DNA from: Arthrobacter sp. Soil782
GTDB taxonomy: Bacteria; Actinomycetota; Actinomycetes; Actinomycetales; Micrococcaceae
DNA length: 64,000 nucleotides
Assembly (NCBI RefSeq): GCF_001428435.1
Contig: NZ_LMSO01000008.1
Coordinates: 62,001 to 126,000, forward strand
Direction: 5' to 3'
Made by a program: the position numbers and the translations under genes. The notes under the pieces were generated by a model. It ran no database searches. It was not told where the DNA came from and saw nothing but the letters and a program-made list of their open reading frames with translations. Positions within the stretch are counted from its first letter, which is position 1. The number at the start of each line of letters is the position of its first letter. Positions 16,685 to 24,239 of the stretch are shown here, piece after piece.

Positions 16685-17692
16685 CTATGACGAACGTGAA
16701 ACTGGTCCATGACCGTCACCGGGCGCCGTGGCGTGGGCGGTGGGTCCGGCCGCGTGGATCAGCCGCGCGGCAACAGTGAGGGCGTGTTCCTGAAGTGCGA
16801 GAGGTTCGAGGATGTCAAAATCGAAGCCCAGAGCGGCGACATGCATCAGTGGCCAATCGAGCGAATCTGCGCCGAACCGCATCATGGTGCGTCCGGCGTC
16901 GTCCTCGAGTTCCGCGATATTGGGCGGGACCAACTGGCTGACATCTGCAACAGGGGCGTGAATCCGAACCACCACGTCATGACTATACGGCGAACGTGTG
17001 ATGGATTTCTGTACGTAGGCGGCAAGATCGCTGGCAGGAAGGGGACGTCCGGGAAATCTGTCCCGCGGCGAGGGGACGCTCCGGCACCGGTCCACGCGGA
17101 ACGTCCGCCAGTCCTGCCGGCCGGTGTCCCACGCCACGAGATACCACCGGCGGCCGGTGTCCACCAGGCGAACCGGCTCAACGACCCGGCGGGAAGATTC
17201 ACCATCATGGCGTTCATACCGGAAGACCACCACCCGACGCTCCGTAATGGCGGCTGAGAAAGCAGTGAGCACTTCCGGATTGACCGGTGTGCTGACCGCA
17301 GCCATCCGGGTGACGGCGGTGCGCAGTCCGGCGAACTTCGGCCGTAGCCTGCCGGGAAGGACCTGTTCCAACTTGGTGAGGGCCCTCACCGACGCTTCAC
17401 CGAGGCCCGAGACAGGACTCGCTGTGACGGCACTCAAGCCGATGGCAACGGCGAGGGCTTCGTCATCATCGAGGAGCAGCGGAGGCAGTTGGGCACCCGC
17501 GCCCAACTGGTATCCGCCGGCGATGCCCGGGGAAGCGTGAATAGGGTAACCGAGAGTGCGCAGCTTGCCGATGTCCCTGCGGACGGTGCGCTCGGTGACG
17601 GACATCCGTTCCGCGAGGGCAGGCCCAGTCCACTCGCGCCGGAGTTGAAGCAGGGAAAGAAGCTGCAGCAGCCGCGCCGAGGTTTCCAACAT
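16685..17692 (-). CDS. WYL-domain transcriptional regulator (YafY-like)
   Basis: 335-aa regulator. The N-terminal HTH_11 domain (about residues 1-60) includes LAERMSVTERTVRRDIGKLR. A central WYL domain (about 125-210) follows, with VVVFRYERHDGESSRRVVEP and RRWYLVAWDTGRQDWRTFRVDR. The C-terminal WCX extension ends near residue 315. WYL domains bind nucleic acid or nucleotide ligands. ATG 17692 is preferred over an upstream in-frame start because a TACCGT -10 lies exactly six bases before it and the HTH begins at once. It is divergent from a frameshifted DinB gene, with a perfect 8-bp inverted repeat between them. YafY-type regulators usually control a neighbouring divergent gene, so that DinB gene is the likely target. 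Confidence 0.88.
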   Translation of the reverse strand: MLETSARLLQLLSLLQLRREWTGPALAERMSVTERTVRRDIGKLRTLGYPIHASPGIAGGYQLGAGAQLPPLLLDDDEALAVAIGLSAVTASPVSGLGEASVRALTKLEQVLPGRLRPKFAGLRTAVTRMAAVSTPVNPEVLTAFSAAITERRVVVFRYERHDGESSRRVVEPVRLVDTGRRWYLVAWDTGRQDWRTFRVDRCRSVPSPRDRFPGRPLPASDLAAYVQKSITRSPYSHDVVVRIHAPVADVSQLVPPNIAELEDDAGRTMMRFGADSLDWPLMHVAALGFDFDILEPLALQEHALTVAARLIHAAGPTAHATAPGDGHGPVSRSS

Positions 17693-17698
17693 GACACC

Positions 17699-17704
17699 AC
17701 GGTA
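17699..17704 (-). promoter_or_regulatory. -10 element of the WYL regulator gene (leaderless)
   Basis: TACCGT on the minus strand, six bases before the ATG at 17692. The corresponding -35 position falls inside the palindrome at 17714-17732, so a protein bound there would block this promoter. Confidence 0.55.
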
Positions 17705-17713
17705 CCGATCCAT

Positions 17714-17732
17714 GCGGACAGTTGCTGTCCGC
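17714..17732. promoter_or_regulatory. Palindromic operator candidate between the WYL and DinB genes
   Basis: Perfect inverted repeat GCGGACAG-TTG-CTGTCCGC (8-bp arms, 3-base spacer). It lies in the 87-bp divergent region, over the likely -35 of the WYL gene and just upstream of a candidate plus-strand -10 TACACT (17742-17747) for the DinB gene. Its placement suits simultaneous control of both directions by the WYL protein; this is inferred. Confidence 0.6.
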
Positions 17733-17779
17733 AATGCTTTCTACACTGAAATGGTCCCCACGCGCGGAAGGAAATACCA

Positions 17780-18359
17780 ATGGACATTCGCAGGGAACTG
17801 ACCGACCAGCTTCAATGGCACTGGAAGAATCACGCGCGGCCACGATTGGAAGGGCTGGGATGACGAGTACTTCTGGGAGCCCGTGCCCGGTAGCTGGAGC
17901 GTGGGACCGCGCGGCACGGGCACAGCACCGCTGCAGGTCGGCAGCGGAGACTATACGATCGACTTTGCCGTTCCTGAACCGGCGCCGGCTCCAGTCACCA
18001 CCATTGCCTGGCGGCTTGGCCACATCCTGGTCGGCGTGCTGGGAGGGCGGCTGGAGTCGCACTTCGGCGGTGTGCCGGTCAGCTACGAAACGTATGAGTA
18101 TCCGGGTACAGCTGTCGCGGCTCTCGAACAATTGGACGGCATGTACGCGCACTGGCACAGTGCTGTGTCCGCACTCTCACCCGATGCCCTGGAGCGGCCG
18201 GTGGGACCTGCCGAAGGTCCGTTTGCAGAGGCTCCCATGGCTGCGCTCATACAGCACATCAACCGTGAGATGATCCATCATCTTGCCGAGATCGCGCTGC
18301 TGCGGGACCTTTGGGCGCATGGACTTGGCAGGAATGCTAGCTTCGCCGCAACGTCCTGA
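17780..18359 (+). pseudogene. DinB-family (DUF664-like) protein gene with a frameshift
   Basis: The natural start is ATG 17780, after an AAGGAA ribosome site. That frame reads MDIRRELTDQLQWHWKNHAR and then PRLEGLG before a TGA at 17861-17863. The homologous continuation DDEYFWEPVPGSWSVGPRG resumes in another frame from 17859, so about two bases are missing (or one extra) around 17855-17859. The rest is intact to 18359 and includes the DinB_2-type helix REMIHHLAEIALLRDLW with candidate metal-binding His residues. DinB-fold proteins are metal-dependent thiol (mycothiol/bacillithiol) transferases or stress proteins. It could be a true inactivating mutation or a sequencing error. Its 3' end overlaps the convergent gene by 23 bases. 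Confidence 0.8.
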
Positions 18360-18867
18360 CCAGCCAGAACGTCCACGCTGCCAGGACAATGCAGGCGATA
18401 GTGACGAGCACCGGTTGAGTTCCGGCGTCCTGCACGAGCAGGGCGACGGCCGCCGCCGGCTGCACAAGCATCTGAATCTTCCCGGCGCGAACAAGGAACT
18501 TCAGCGCCGCCGCTGTGCTCAGGTCGGTCCGTCGCGGGATGCCGAGCAGCAGGGCGTAACACACGAAAAGCAGATGGATTCCGGCGGCATAAGGGAAGAC
18601 CGCCCAGGATCCACTCGGAACGATCGCCGCATAGCTGCCCACGATCAACAGGAGTGATCCAAGAGGTAGCAGGACGAATGGAACCAGCACCGAAGCCGCG
18701 AAGAAAGCCAGCGGCAGAAGTACCAGGGCAGTGTTCTGCCATAGCGACAGACCGAGCACTGCAGACAGTGCGAAGGCGAAGATCCGCAGCCAACCCGCCG
18801 AAAATGAGGGGCCGATATTCAGCGATCGGTCGGCCTCCGGCGGGCGTGTACTCAACCTGCCACTCAT
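18337..18867 (-). CDS. Small integral membrane protein, last gene of the MoxR-DUF58 operon
   Basis: 176-aa protein I cannot name. After about 25 polar residues it has four to five hydrophobic segments: WLRIFAFALSAVLGLSL, LVLLPLAFFAASVLVPFVLL, LLLIVGSYAAIVPS, AAGIHLLFVCYALLL and VTIACIVLAAWTFWLV. It ends in Arg-rich residues. Its ATG overlaps the TGA of the DUF58 gene (18864-18867), so it belongs to that operon and probably works at the membrane with it. The long upstream extension of this frame (to 19158) lies inside the DUF58 gene and is not plausible protein. Confidence 0.7.
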   Translation of the reverse strand: MSGRLSTRPPEADRSLNIGPSFSAGWLRIFAFALSAVLGLSLWQNTALVLLPLAFFAASVLVPFVLLPLGSLLLIVGSYAAIVPSGSWAVFPYAAGIHLLFVCYALLLGIPRRTDLSTAAALKFLVRAGKIQMLVQPAAAVALLVQDAGTQPVLVTIACIVLAAWTFWLVRTLRRS

Positions 18868-20240
18868 ACCGGTCCGCCTACCGCGGACCGGTAGCTCCCG
18901 GTCGGCCGACGCAGCGACGCCAACCCCGTTTCGAGGGGAAGTTGTCCGGGAATCGAGTCCAACGCGCCGCCCGCGTCGATCGATCCTCCGCCGCGGTAGC
19001 CAAGAACCGCCATCCCGGACGCCGCCAGAGCATTCATCACTTCGCGGCGTCTTAGCAGCACGAGGCGCGAGGCCCGGCGGCCGGAAGGGGAAACGGCGCT
19101 GCCTTCCAGCGCTGGAAGAATGTCCACACCGATGACCCGGTGACCTGCCGCCTGCCACAACCGCATGAGTCTCGCCGGTTCCTCGTCAGTAAACGTGCTC
19201 ATCACGTAGATGAGGGAACCTGCCGGCGCGCCGGGATCGCGTGAGGACTGCTCGGGCCGTCCGGACGCCGTCATCAGGGCGAGCTGGGTGCGGATCAGCT
19301 CAAGCTGCCGGTGCCCGCCCGTGGCCCGCACGGGCCAATGCCTGGCGGAGAGATCGTTCAGCCCTACCCGGTCACCCGCAGCAAGATAGGACGCGGCGAG
19401 CAGTGTTGCTGCTTCCCGCGCGAGGTGGAGCGAGCTGAGCGCGTTCACAGGTTCAGTGCGCAGCGGGAACCAGGCGCGGAGCCGGGCGGGATAGTCGTGT
19501 GCCGTATCCAGAACGAGGTGGATGCCCGCTTCGGAGCGGGCGTAGGAGCGGCGGACGAAGAGGCGGTCTTCATTCGCTGACTGGCGGGCCGTTGCCCGCC
19601 AGTCAATGCGTCGCAGCTGGTCCCCGGGACGGAACTCGTCAATGCTCCGAAGCTCCCCGCCGTCTCCGATGCTTCGAGAGGTATGCTCGCCGGTGCGGCC
19701 CTGCAGACGGTGAGGCAGCGGAAGCAGCCTGGCTTCGCGGACCCGCGGCAGAACGGTCAGCCGCACGGGCTCAAGCTCCCGGGCCTCCTGACGCATGACG
19801 CCGTCAAGGGTCAGCGCGGCCGCTCCGACCGTGAGCACCCTCGCTCGGCCTGACCGCGGAACGGGAACCGAAACAGCGAATGGCCCGCCGAGAAGCACAA
19901 GGGCGGAGACAGCTGGACCTCCGGCGGCAGCGGCCTGAATCAGCGCGATGCCGCTTGGACCGCCGGAGGCCACGCGGAAGGTGCGGCGTCCCTCGTCGGA
20001 CTCTCCAGGGTCCGGCTCGATCCCGAACGTCGTTGCCTCCATACCAGCGGAGGATGGTGCCTGCCGGGCCGGCGGCGGCCGGAGTGCGCTCCACCCTGAG
20101 GCGGCGGCAAAAGCGAGGGGAAGACCAAGCACGACGACGTCTGGCCGGCCCATGAACAGCCCGACGACGACGCACACCATCATGGTGATCGAGGCGAGAC
20201 TCCACTGACCTCCGGGGCGGAAGCCGCCCTTACCGCTCAT
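18864..20240 (-). CDS. DUF58-domain membrane protein (vWA-like), MoxR partner
   Basis: 458-aa protein. Two N-terminal hydrophobic segments (SLASITMMVCVVVGLFMG and VVVLGLPLAFAAASGWSAL) are followed by a beta-rich stretch and the DUF58 domain. The domain core is SIDEFRPGDQLRRIDWRATAR, then a vWA-like fold (GIHLVLDTAHDYPAR). DUF58 proteins accompany MoxR AAA+ ATPases and are thought to help assemble or mature proteins and metal centres; the client is unknown. ATG 20240 lies just inside the 3' end of the moxR-like gene (11-bp overlap). A TTG at 20288 would add 16 residues, but I find no better ribosome site there. Confidence 0.82.
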   Translation of the reverse strand: MSGKGGFRPGGQWSLASITMMVCVVVGLFMGRPDVVVLGLPLAFAAASGWSALRPPPARQAPSSAGMEATTFGIEPDPGESDEGRRTFRVASGGPSGIALIQAAAAGGPAVSALVLLGGPFAVSVPVPRSGRARVLTVGAAALTLDGVMRQEARELEPVRLTVLPRVREARLLPLPHRLQGRTGEHTSRSIGDGGELRSIDEFRPGDQLRRIDWRATARQSANEDRLFVRRSYARSEAGIHLVLDTAHDYPARLRAWFPLRTEPVNALSSLHLAREAATLLAASYLAAGDRVGLNDLSARHWPVRATGGHRQLELIRTQLALMTASGRPEQSSRDPGAPAGSLIYVMSTFTDEEPARLMRLWQAAGHRVIGVDILPALEGSAVSPSGRRASRLVLLRRREVMNALAASGMAVLGYRGGGSIDAGGALDSIPGQLPLETGLASLRRPTGSYRSAVGGPV

Positions 20241-21207
20241 GGGCCGACGCGGTGGTTGGAGTAGCCACCCGGTCCACAACTTCTGCAACGACGTCCACTG
20301 CCCGTATGCCGCGTGCCCATGAACCGGGCGTCAGGGTCAACCGGTGTGCAAGTACGGGTTTGGTTCCCAGCTTGATGTCCTCGGGAAGGACAAACGCCCG
20401 GCCGTCCATCAGCGCCAGCGCACGCCCCAGCAGGACCAGCGCCTGTGAACCGCGAGGGGAGGCCCCGACATCGACGGCATCGTGCGAGCGGGTCGCGGCG
20501 GTGACCCGTACCGCATAGTCAATGACGTCGGGATCGACGTCAACGCGGTTGACCGCCCCTTGAAGCTCCAGGAGTTCGCCGGGATCCAGCACGGTGCGTA
20601 CTGTGGTGGCCTCCGTGCCCCGGGCGAGGCGGCGGCGAATGATGTCCTGCTCGGCCGACGGCTGCGGATAGCCGACGTCGACACGGATGAGGAACCGGTC
20701 CAGCTGCGCCTCGGGTAAGGGATAAGTGCCCTCGAACTCAATCGGATTAGCAGTGGCGAATACGTGGAATGGCTGATCGAGGACAAGGGTGCGGCCCTCG
20801 ACCGACACCTGGGCTTCGGCCATGGCTTCCAGGAGTGCTGATTGCGTCTTGGGTGAGGTGCGGTTGATCTCGTCCGCCAGCAGCAGATTGGTGAAGACGG
20901 GACCGGGCACGAAGTCGAACCGGCGTTCCGCCGGGTCGAAGATGGAGGAACCCGTGACGTCGGAGGGCAGCAGGTCCGGTGTGCACTGCAGTCGTCGGAA
21001 TTCCAGTCCCAAAGCCTGCGCCATGGTTTTTGCGGCGAGCGTCTTGCCGAGTCCGGGCAGGTCCTCGAACAAGACATGCCCGCCTGCGAGAACCGCTCCA
21101 AGTGCGAGTTTGAGCGTGGTGTCCATTCCCGCCACCACGGTTCCGATCTCGCTTAGGACGTTCCCGCAGCGAGCTGCGGCTTCTTCAGGCGGGAGGCCTC
21201 GCATCAT
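20230..21207 (-). CDS. MoxR-family AAA+ ATPase
   Basis: 325-aa cytosolic AAA_3 ATPase. Walker A EDLPGLGKTL (about 48-57), Walker B LLLADEIN (108-114), sensor-1 region FATANPIEFEGTYPLPEAQLDRF and a C-terminal AAA lid. Such proteins act as chaperone-like ATPases together with a DUF58/vWA protein, encoded here immediately downstream. Its ATG overlaps the TGA of the preceding 167-aa gene (21204-21207), and its end overlaps the DUF58 start. This tight packing indicates one polycistronic message. Confidence 0.9.
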   Translation of the reverse strand: MMRGLPPEEAAARCGNVLSEIGTVVAGMDTTLKLALGAVLAGGHVLFEDLPGLGKTLAAKTMAQALGLEFRRLQCTPDLLPSDVTGSSIFDPAERRFDFVPGPVFTNLLLADEINRTSPKTQSALLEAMAEAQVSVEGRTLVLDQPFHVFATANPIEFEGTYPLPEAQLDRFLIRVDVGYPQPSAEQDIIRRRLARGTEATTVRTVLDPGELLELQGAVNRVDVDPDVIDYAVRVTAATRSHDAVDVGASPRGSQALVLLGRALALMDGRAFVLPEDIKLGTKPVLAHRLTLTPGSWARGIRAVDVVAEVVDRVATPTTASAHER

Positions 21208-21707
21208 AGGTAATCCTTCGGTGTTTGGGGGACCTGGTGGGAATCGGGCAGCTGGCCCGGATCCGCCAGGACCAGCTGCTCCAGCTGGTCCATTGCAGCG
21301 TCGAACACACCTGTGTCAATCACGGCTGACGGGTTCGTTCCCCGCCGGGCAGCGAGAAGGGTACCAAGCGCTCCTCCAATGGTGGAAGGGTCCATCCGCC
21401 GCGATTCAAGCACTTGAGCTGCCACGTCGGCCAATTGGTTGACCGCGCGCGCACCCAGCCCGGATCGGGAGCCGGACAGGGAAAATTCGAGTGCCTGCAC
21501 CTCGGCCAAACCTTTCGACCGCGGCGGCGTGCTCAAGGCAGGCAGGCGATCGGCGTCAAGGTTGTCAAGGATGCCGTTCACCGCACCGGCCATGAATGCC
21601 GCTGTCACCAGGACCGCGGCGTGCGCAGGATCGACGGTGAGGAAGATCGAGGACGCGAGGGCGAGCACCACGAGCAGGGCGGTTACCCGCCACTGTCCCG
21701 CGGTCAC
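21204..21707 (-). CDS. Unknown membrane-anchored protein between DUF4129 and MoxR genes
   Basis: 167-aa protein of no family I recognise. Two N-terminal hydrophobic segments (VTALLVVLALASSIFLTV and AAVLVTAAFMAGAVNGIL) are followed by about 110 mostly helical, Ala/Leu-rich soluble residues. The soluble part has no obvious catalytic motif. It overlaps both neighbours by four bases (ATGA at each end), so it is an integral part of the MoxR operon. Small membrane proteins of this kind are common in such operons but poorly described. Residues after the helices probably lie in the cytoplasm; topology is a guess. Confidence 0.68.
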   Translation of the reverse strand: MTAGQWRVTALLVVLALASSIFLTVDPAHAAVLVTAAFMAGAVNGILDNLDADRLPALSTPPRSKGLAEVQALEFSLSGSRSGLGARAVNQLADVAAQVLESRRMDPSTIGGALGTLLAARRGTNPSAVIDTGVFDAAMDQLEQLVLADPGQLPDSHQVPQTPKDYL

Positions 21708-22480
21708 GGGTAATCCCTTCGTATCGAAGGACGGAGCGTTGCCCGGCCGGGATGGCGAGCTGCCGGATCGTGGCTACTGACAGCCGCACTGATGGCAGCG
21801 AGGCTCGTCCGTGCGCTATCAAGGTCTTCTTCAGTCATCCGGGCGCCGGCGTTGACGCCGAACCGGGCCCGGTCATAGAGGCGACGCAGAACAGCGACGT
21901 GGGCCGCCGGTGCGCTGAAAGCCGTGAGTACCCGTCCGGCGTATTCCGACGTCGTTTCCTGGCGTATTCGCGGCAGGCCGGCAGTCGAAGTTGCGCGCTC
22001 AAGGGCGAGCCAGCAGGCAACCACCGCGTTCCTCGAATCCGCCGGCCCGTGCAGTTCTGCTTCGGCGCGCGCGAGACCGTCGACGACGACGCCCCGGTCA
22101 GCCTCCGGGCTCCCGGCAGCGCTGGAATCATGCACGTAGTCAACCTGGTCCGCGTACGGCAACCTCTCGCGGCGAAGGGATGCCAGGAAGGAAACCAGGT
22201 AGAAGGTGCAGACGAGCAGAACGATCGTGAAGATCACAACAGGCAGCGAGGAACCCGTTGCATCAGGAAGCTCCTGCGACTCGTCCTGTGCAGACTCCGT
22301 GCTGGAGGGGGTGGGCTCAGCGGTGGGAAGAAGGGCGCCATTGTTCAGCTCCAGATCAGGGGCAACAGCGCTGAGAGGGCCAACGAAACCGGCCGCGATC
22401 ACGACAAGGAGCAGGGTCAGGATGCCGAGAAGCAGGAGAGGTTCGGCGCGCACTACGGCGAATCTGCGCACCTGCATCAA
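21704..22480 (-). CDS. DUF4129-domain membrane protein
   Basis: 258-aa protein, first gene of the operon. TM1 is at about residues 15-37 (LLLLGILTLLLVVIAAGFVG). An extracytoplasmic Ser/Thr/Glu-rich linker of about 40 residues follows, then TM2 (LPVVIFTIVLLVCTFYLVSFL). A cytosolic DUF4129 domain (about 145-235) contains NAVVACWLALERATSTAG and the LYDRARFG motif. DUF4129 proteins occur with MoxR/DUF58 pairs and, in some lineages, with transglutaminases; no transglutaminase gene is present here. The tRNA-Arg gene lies 75 bases upstream in the same direction. Confidence 0.8.
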   Translation of the reverse strand: MMQVRRFAVVRAEPLLLLGILTLLLVVIAAGFVGPLSAVAPDLELNNGALLPTAEPTPSSTESAQDESQELPDATGSSLPVVIFTIVLLVCTFYLVSFLASLRRERLPYADQVDYVHDSSAAGSPEADRGVVVDGLARAEAELHGPADSRNAVVACWLALERATSTAGLPRIRQETTSEYAGRVLTAFSAPAAHVAVLRRLYDRARFGVNAGARMTEEDLDSARTSLAAISAAVSSHDPAARHPGRATLRPSIRRDYP

Positions 22481-22555
22481 GGCCTCCCGCGTAACTCGTC
22501 CGTGGGATCAGTCTAGGTGGTGCGCTCTGGCCGGGAGCCCGGCAGCTACGAAAAG

Positions 22556-22628
22556 TGCCCTCGATAGGATTCGAACCTACGACCTTCTGCTCCGGAGGCA
22601 GACGCTCTATCCCCTGAGCTACGAGGGC
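22556..22628 (-). tRNA. tRNA-Arg (anticodon CCG)
   Basis: 73-base cloverleaf read on the minus strand. The acceptor stem is GCCCTCG/CGAGGGC with discriminator A (22556). The D-loop region is TAGCTCAGGGGATAGAGC. The anticodon stem TCTGC/GCAGA encloses loop CTCCGGA with anticodon CCG (22593-22595). The T-arm is GTAGGTTCGAATCCTAT. CCA is not encoded. A short TTTT follows on the minus strand. It reads CGG codons, frequent in this GC-rich genome. Confidence 0.97.
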
Positions 22629-22727
22629 ACGGCCAACCGGTGTCAACCGCTGGTCGAAAGGGACTTATGAAGCTTAGCAGGGAAAAGTTGGCGGAACGAA
22701 ACCCCTGCCGGCAGTGCCGGAAAAGCG

Positions 22728-24239
22728 CTAGTAACCGAGGAAAGCGTCGGTTCGGATGGACCTGCCGCCGGCGTCGCGGATGACGGGTTTGGCCCGCGCG
22801 AGAGTACTCGGGGAACCCGACAGATAGACGCGCCGCCGGCCAAGGTCCGGAACAAGGGAGCGCAGTTCATCGGCGCTGGGGAAGCTTCCGCCACCATGCG
22901 TCCAGGCAGCGGGCAGTGGTCCCGGATCTCCGGGACAGAACAGCACCACCCGGAAGTTGACCAGCTCATCGACATAGCCGAGCTCGTCCGGCGCGCTCAC
23001 AGCATAGATGAGGATGATGTCGCGTTCTGCTCCTCCAGGCGAGCGCAGTTGGCTGAGGAACGGCGTGACGCCGATACCTCCTGCGAACAGCATCAGCGGC
23101 ACTGACGGATCGGCAGGAAGGAGGAAGTCACCCGCAACACTCGTCGCATCGACCTGAGCACCGGGCCTGAGATTCAGCAGTGCTGCCTTGAAGGAACTGG
23201 GCGGGTCCGAGAGGCGCAGGCCAAAACGTACCGTTCCGTCGTCGGGCGCTGAACTGATACTGAAGATGCGGCGGAAGCCGCGCCGGTCCGCCCGCGCATG
23301 CGGAAGGGTGAGTTCCATGTACTGGCCGGGTTCGAACCGGACGGGTTTGTCCGGAATGAAGGAGACCTCCGCGCTGGTCGGGGTCAACTGCCGCGATCCC
23401 TCAAAACGCAGGCGGATGCGCCGCCGCTGGCCCATGCCGAAAGCGACGGCGTTTCCGATCAGCAGGGCGTACTCCGGCCCGAGGAACACCGGCGGGATAC
23501 TGATCTGCAGCGCCAGTACTACTGCCACGACGCCCGCAACGAGCAACTGCTGCCAGCGCCGGGGCGGGAGGGTCAGCGGTTCGGTCAGCATGAAACCGAG
23601 CAGGAAAAGCACGGGGTACGACACAGAGACCAACTGCAGGGCAGCGGCAGGATCAGTGCCGCCGGCGGCGAGGCGCACCACCAGGATGCCGACGGCGAGG
23701 ACGATGAAGACGGCTCCCATCGGAAGTTTCCGCGTCCGGTAGAGGATCAGGAGCGTGGCGAGGAGCACGAGCGGCAGCATGGCGGGATTGGCTGCCCACC
23801 AGGCTGCGGCGCCAAGGCCCAGCAGCGTTACCGCCACTGCTCCGAACGCGGCCGGATTGAAGATGTGCCGCCCGCGGACGGCGATGAGGTATTTCGACGC
23901 GGACGCCAGGAGTCCCGCCAGCGCAATTCCGGCCACACCGCTGGCGTCGTCAGAGGGGAACATCACGAAAAAGAGCAGCAGGCCGGTGATGACTGAGGAT
24001 TCCGTGTGCGGGCGCGCACGAAGCATCATCGCCATGACGCGCGTGCCGCCCCACGAGGTGATAACAGCGGTGGCGAGGGTCACGCCGAGTTCCGCCGGTG
24101 TGAAGGCAAGAAGTCCGAGGGCAGAGAGGACAAACGCGTACGCCGCCAGGATCAGCAGCAGGATCAGTACGAGCCGATACATGGTGGCGCGGCCGAGGAA
24201 CGTGTCGAGCCTGCTAAGCCACTTCAGCCGTCCGGCCAT
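22728..24239 (-). CDS. RnfD/NqrB-like membrane domain fused to FAD/NAD(P)H oxidoreductase
   Basis: 503-aa fusion. Residues about 1-270 are a polytopic membrane domain resembling RnfD/NqrB, including the RGRHIFNPAAFGAVAVTLLG signature. Residues about 275-503 form a ferredoxin-reductase-like domain. Its FAD site is RFEPGQYMELTLPHARADRR with RIFSISS, and its NAD(P)-binding motif is FAGGIGVTPFLSQL. I find no S/T-G-A-T flavinylation motif in the membrane part, so it may not carry covalent FMN as true RnfD/NqrB do. Electrons from cytosolic NAD(P)H would pass through FAD and the membrane domain to an external acceptor, probably the exported FMN_bind protein of the same operon. Starts directly after the apbE stop (zero gap). 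Confidence 0.82.
   Translation of the reverse strand: MAGRLKWLSRLDTFLGRATMYRLVLILLLILAAYAFVLSALGLLAFTPAELGVTLATAVITSWGGTRVMAMMLRARPHTESSVITGLLLFFVMFPSDDASGVAGIALAGLLASASKYLIAVRGRHIFNPAAFGAVAVTLLGLGAAAWWAANPAMLPLVLLATLLILYRTRKLPMGAVFIVLAVGILVVRLAAGGTDPAAALQLVSVSYPVLFLLGFMLTEPLTLPPRRWQQLLVAGVVAVVLALQISIPPVFLGPEYALLIGNAVAFGMGQRRRIRLRFEGSRQLTPTSAEVSFIPDKPVRFEPGQYMELTLPHARADRRGFRRIFSISSAPDDGTVRFGLRLSDPPSSFKAALLNLRPGAQVDATSVAGDFLLPADPSVPLMLFAGGIGVTPFLSQLRSPGGAERDIILIYAVSAPDELGYVDELVNFRVVLFCPGDPGPLPAAWTHGGGSFPSADELRSLVPDLGRRRVYLSGSPSTLARAKPVIRDAGGRSIRTDAFLGY

Noticed and set aside
17855-17863. Programmed ribosomal frameshift in the DinB gene
   Set aside because: No slippery heptamer or downstream stimulator is visible, and this family is not known to use recoding.
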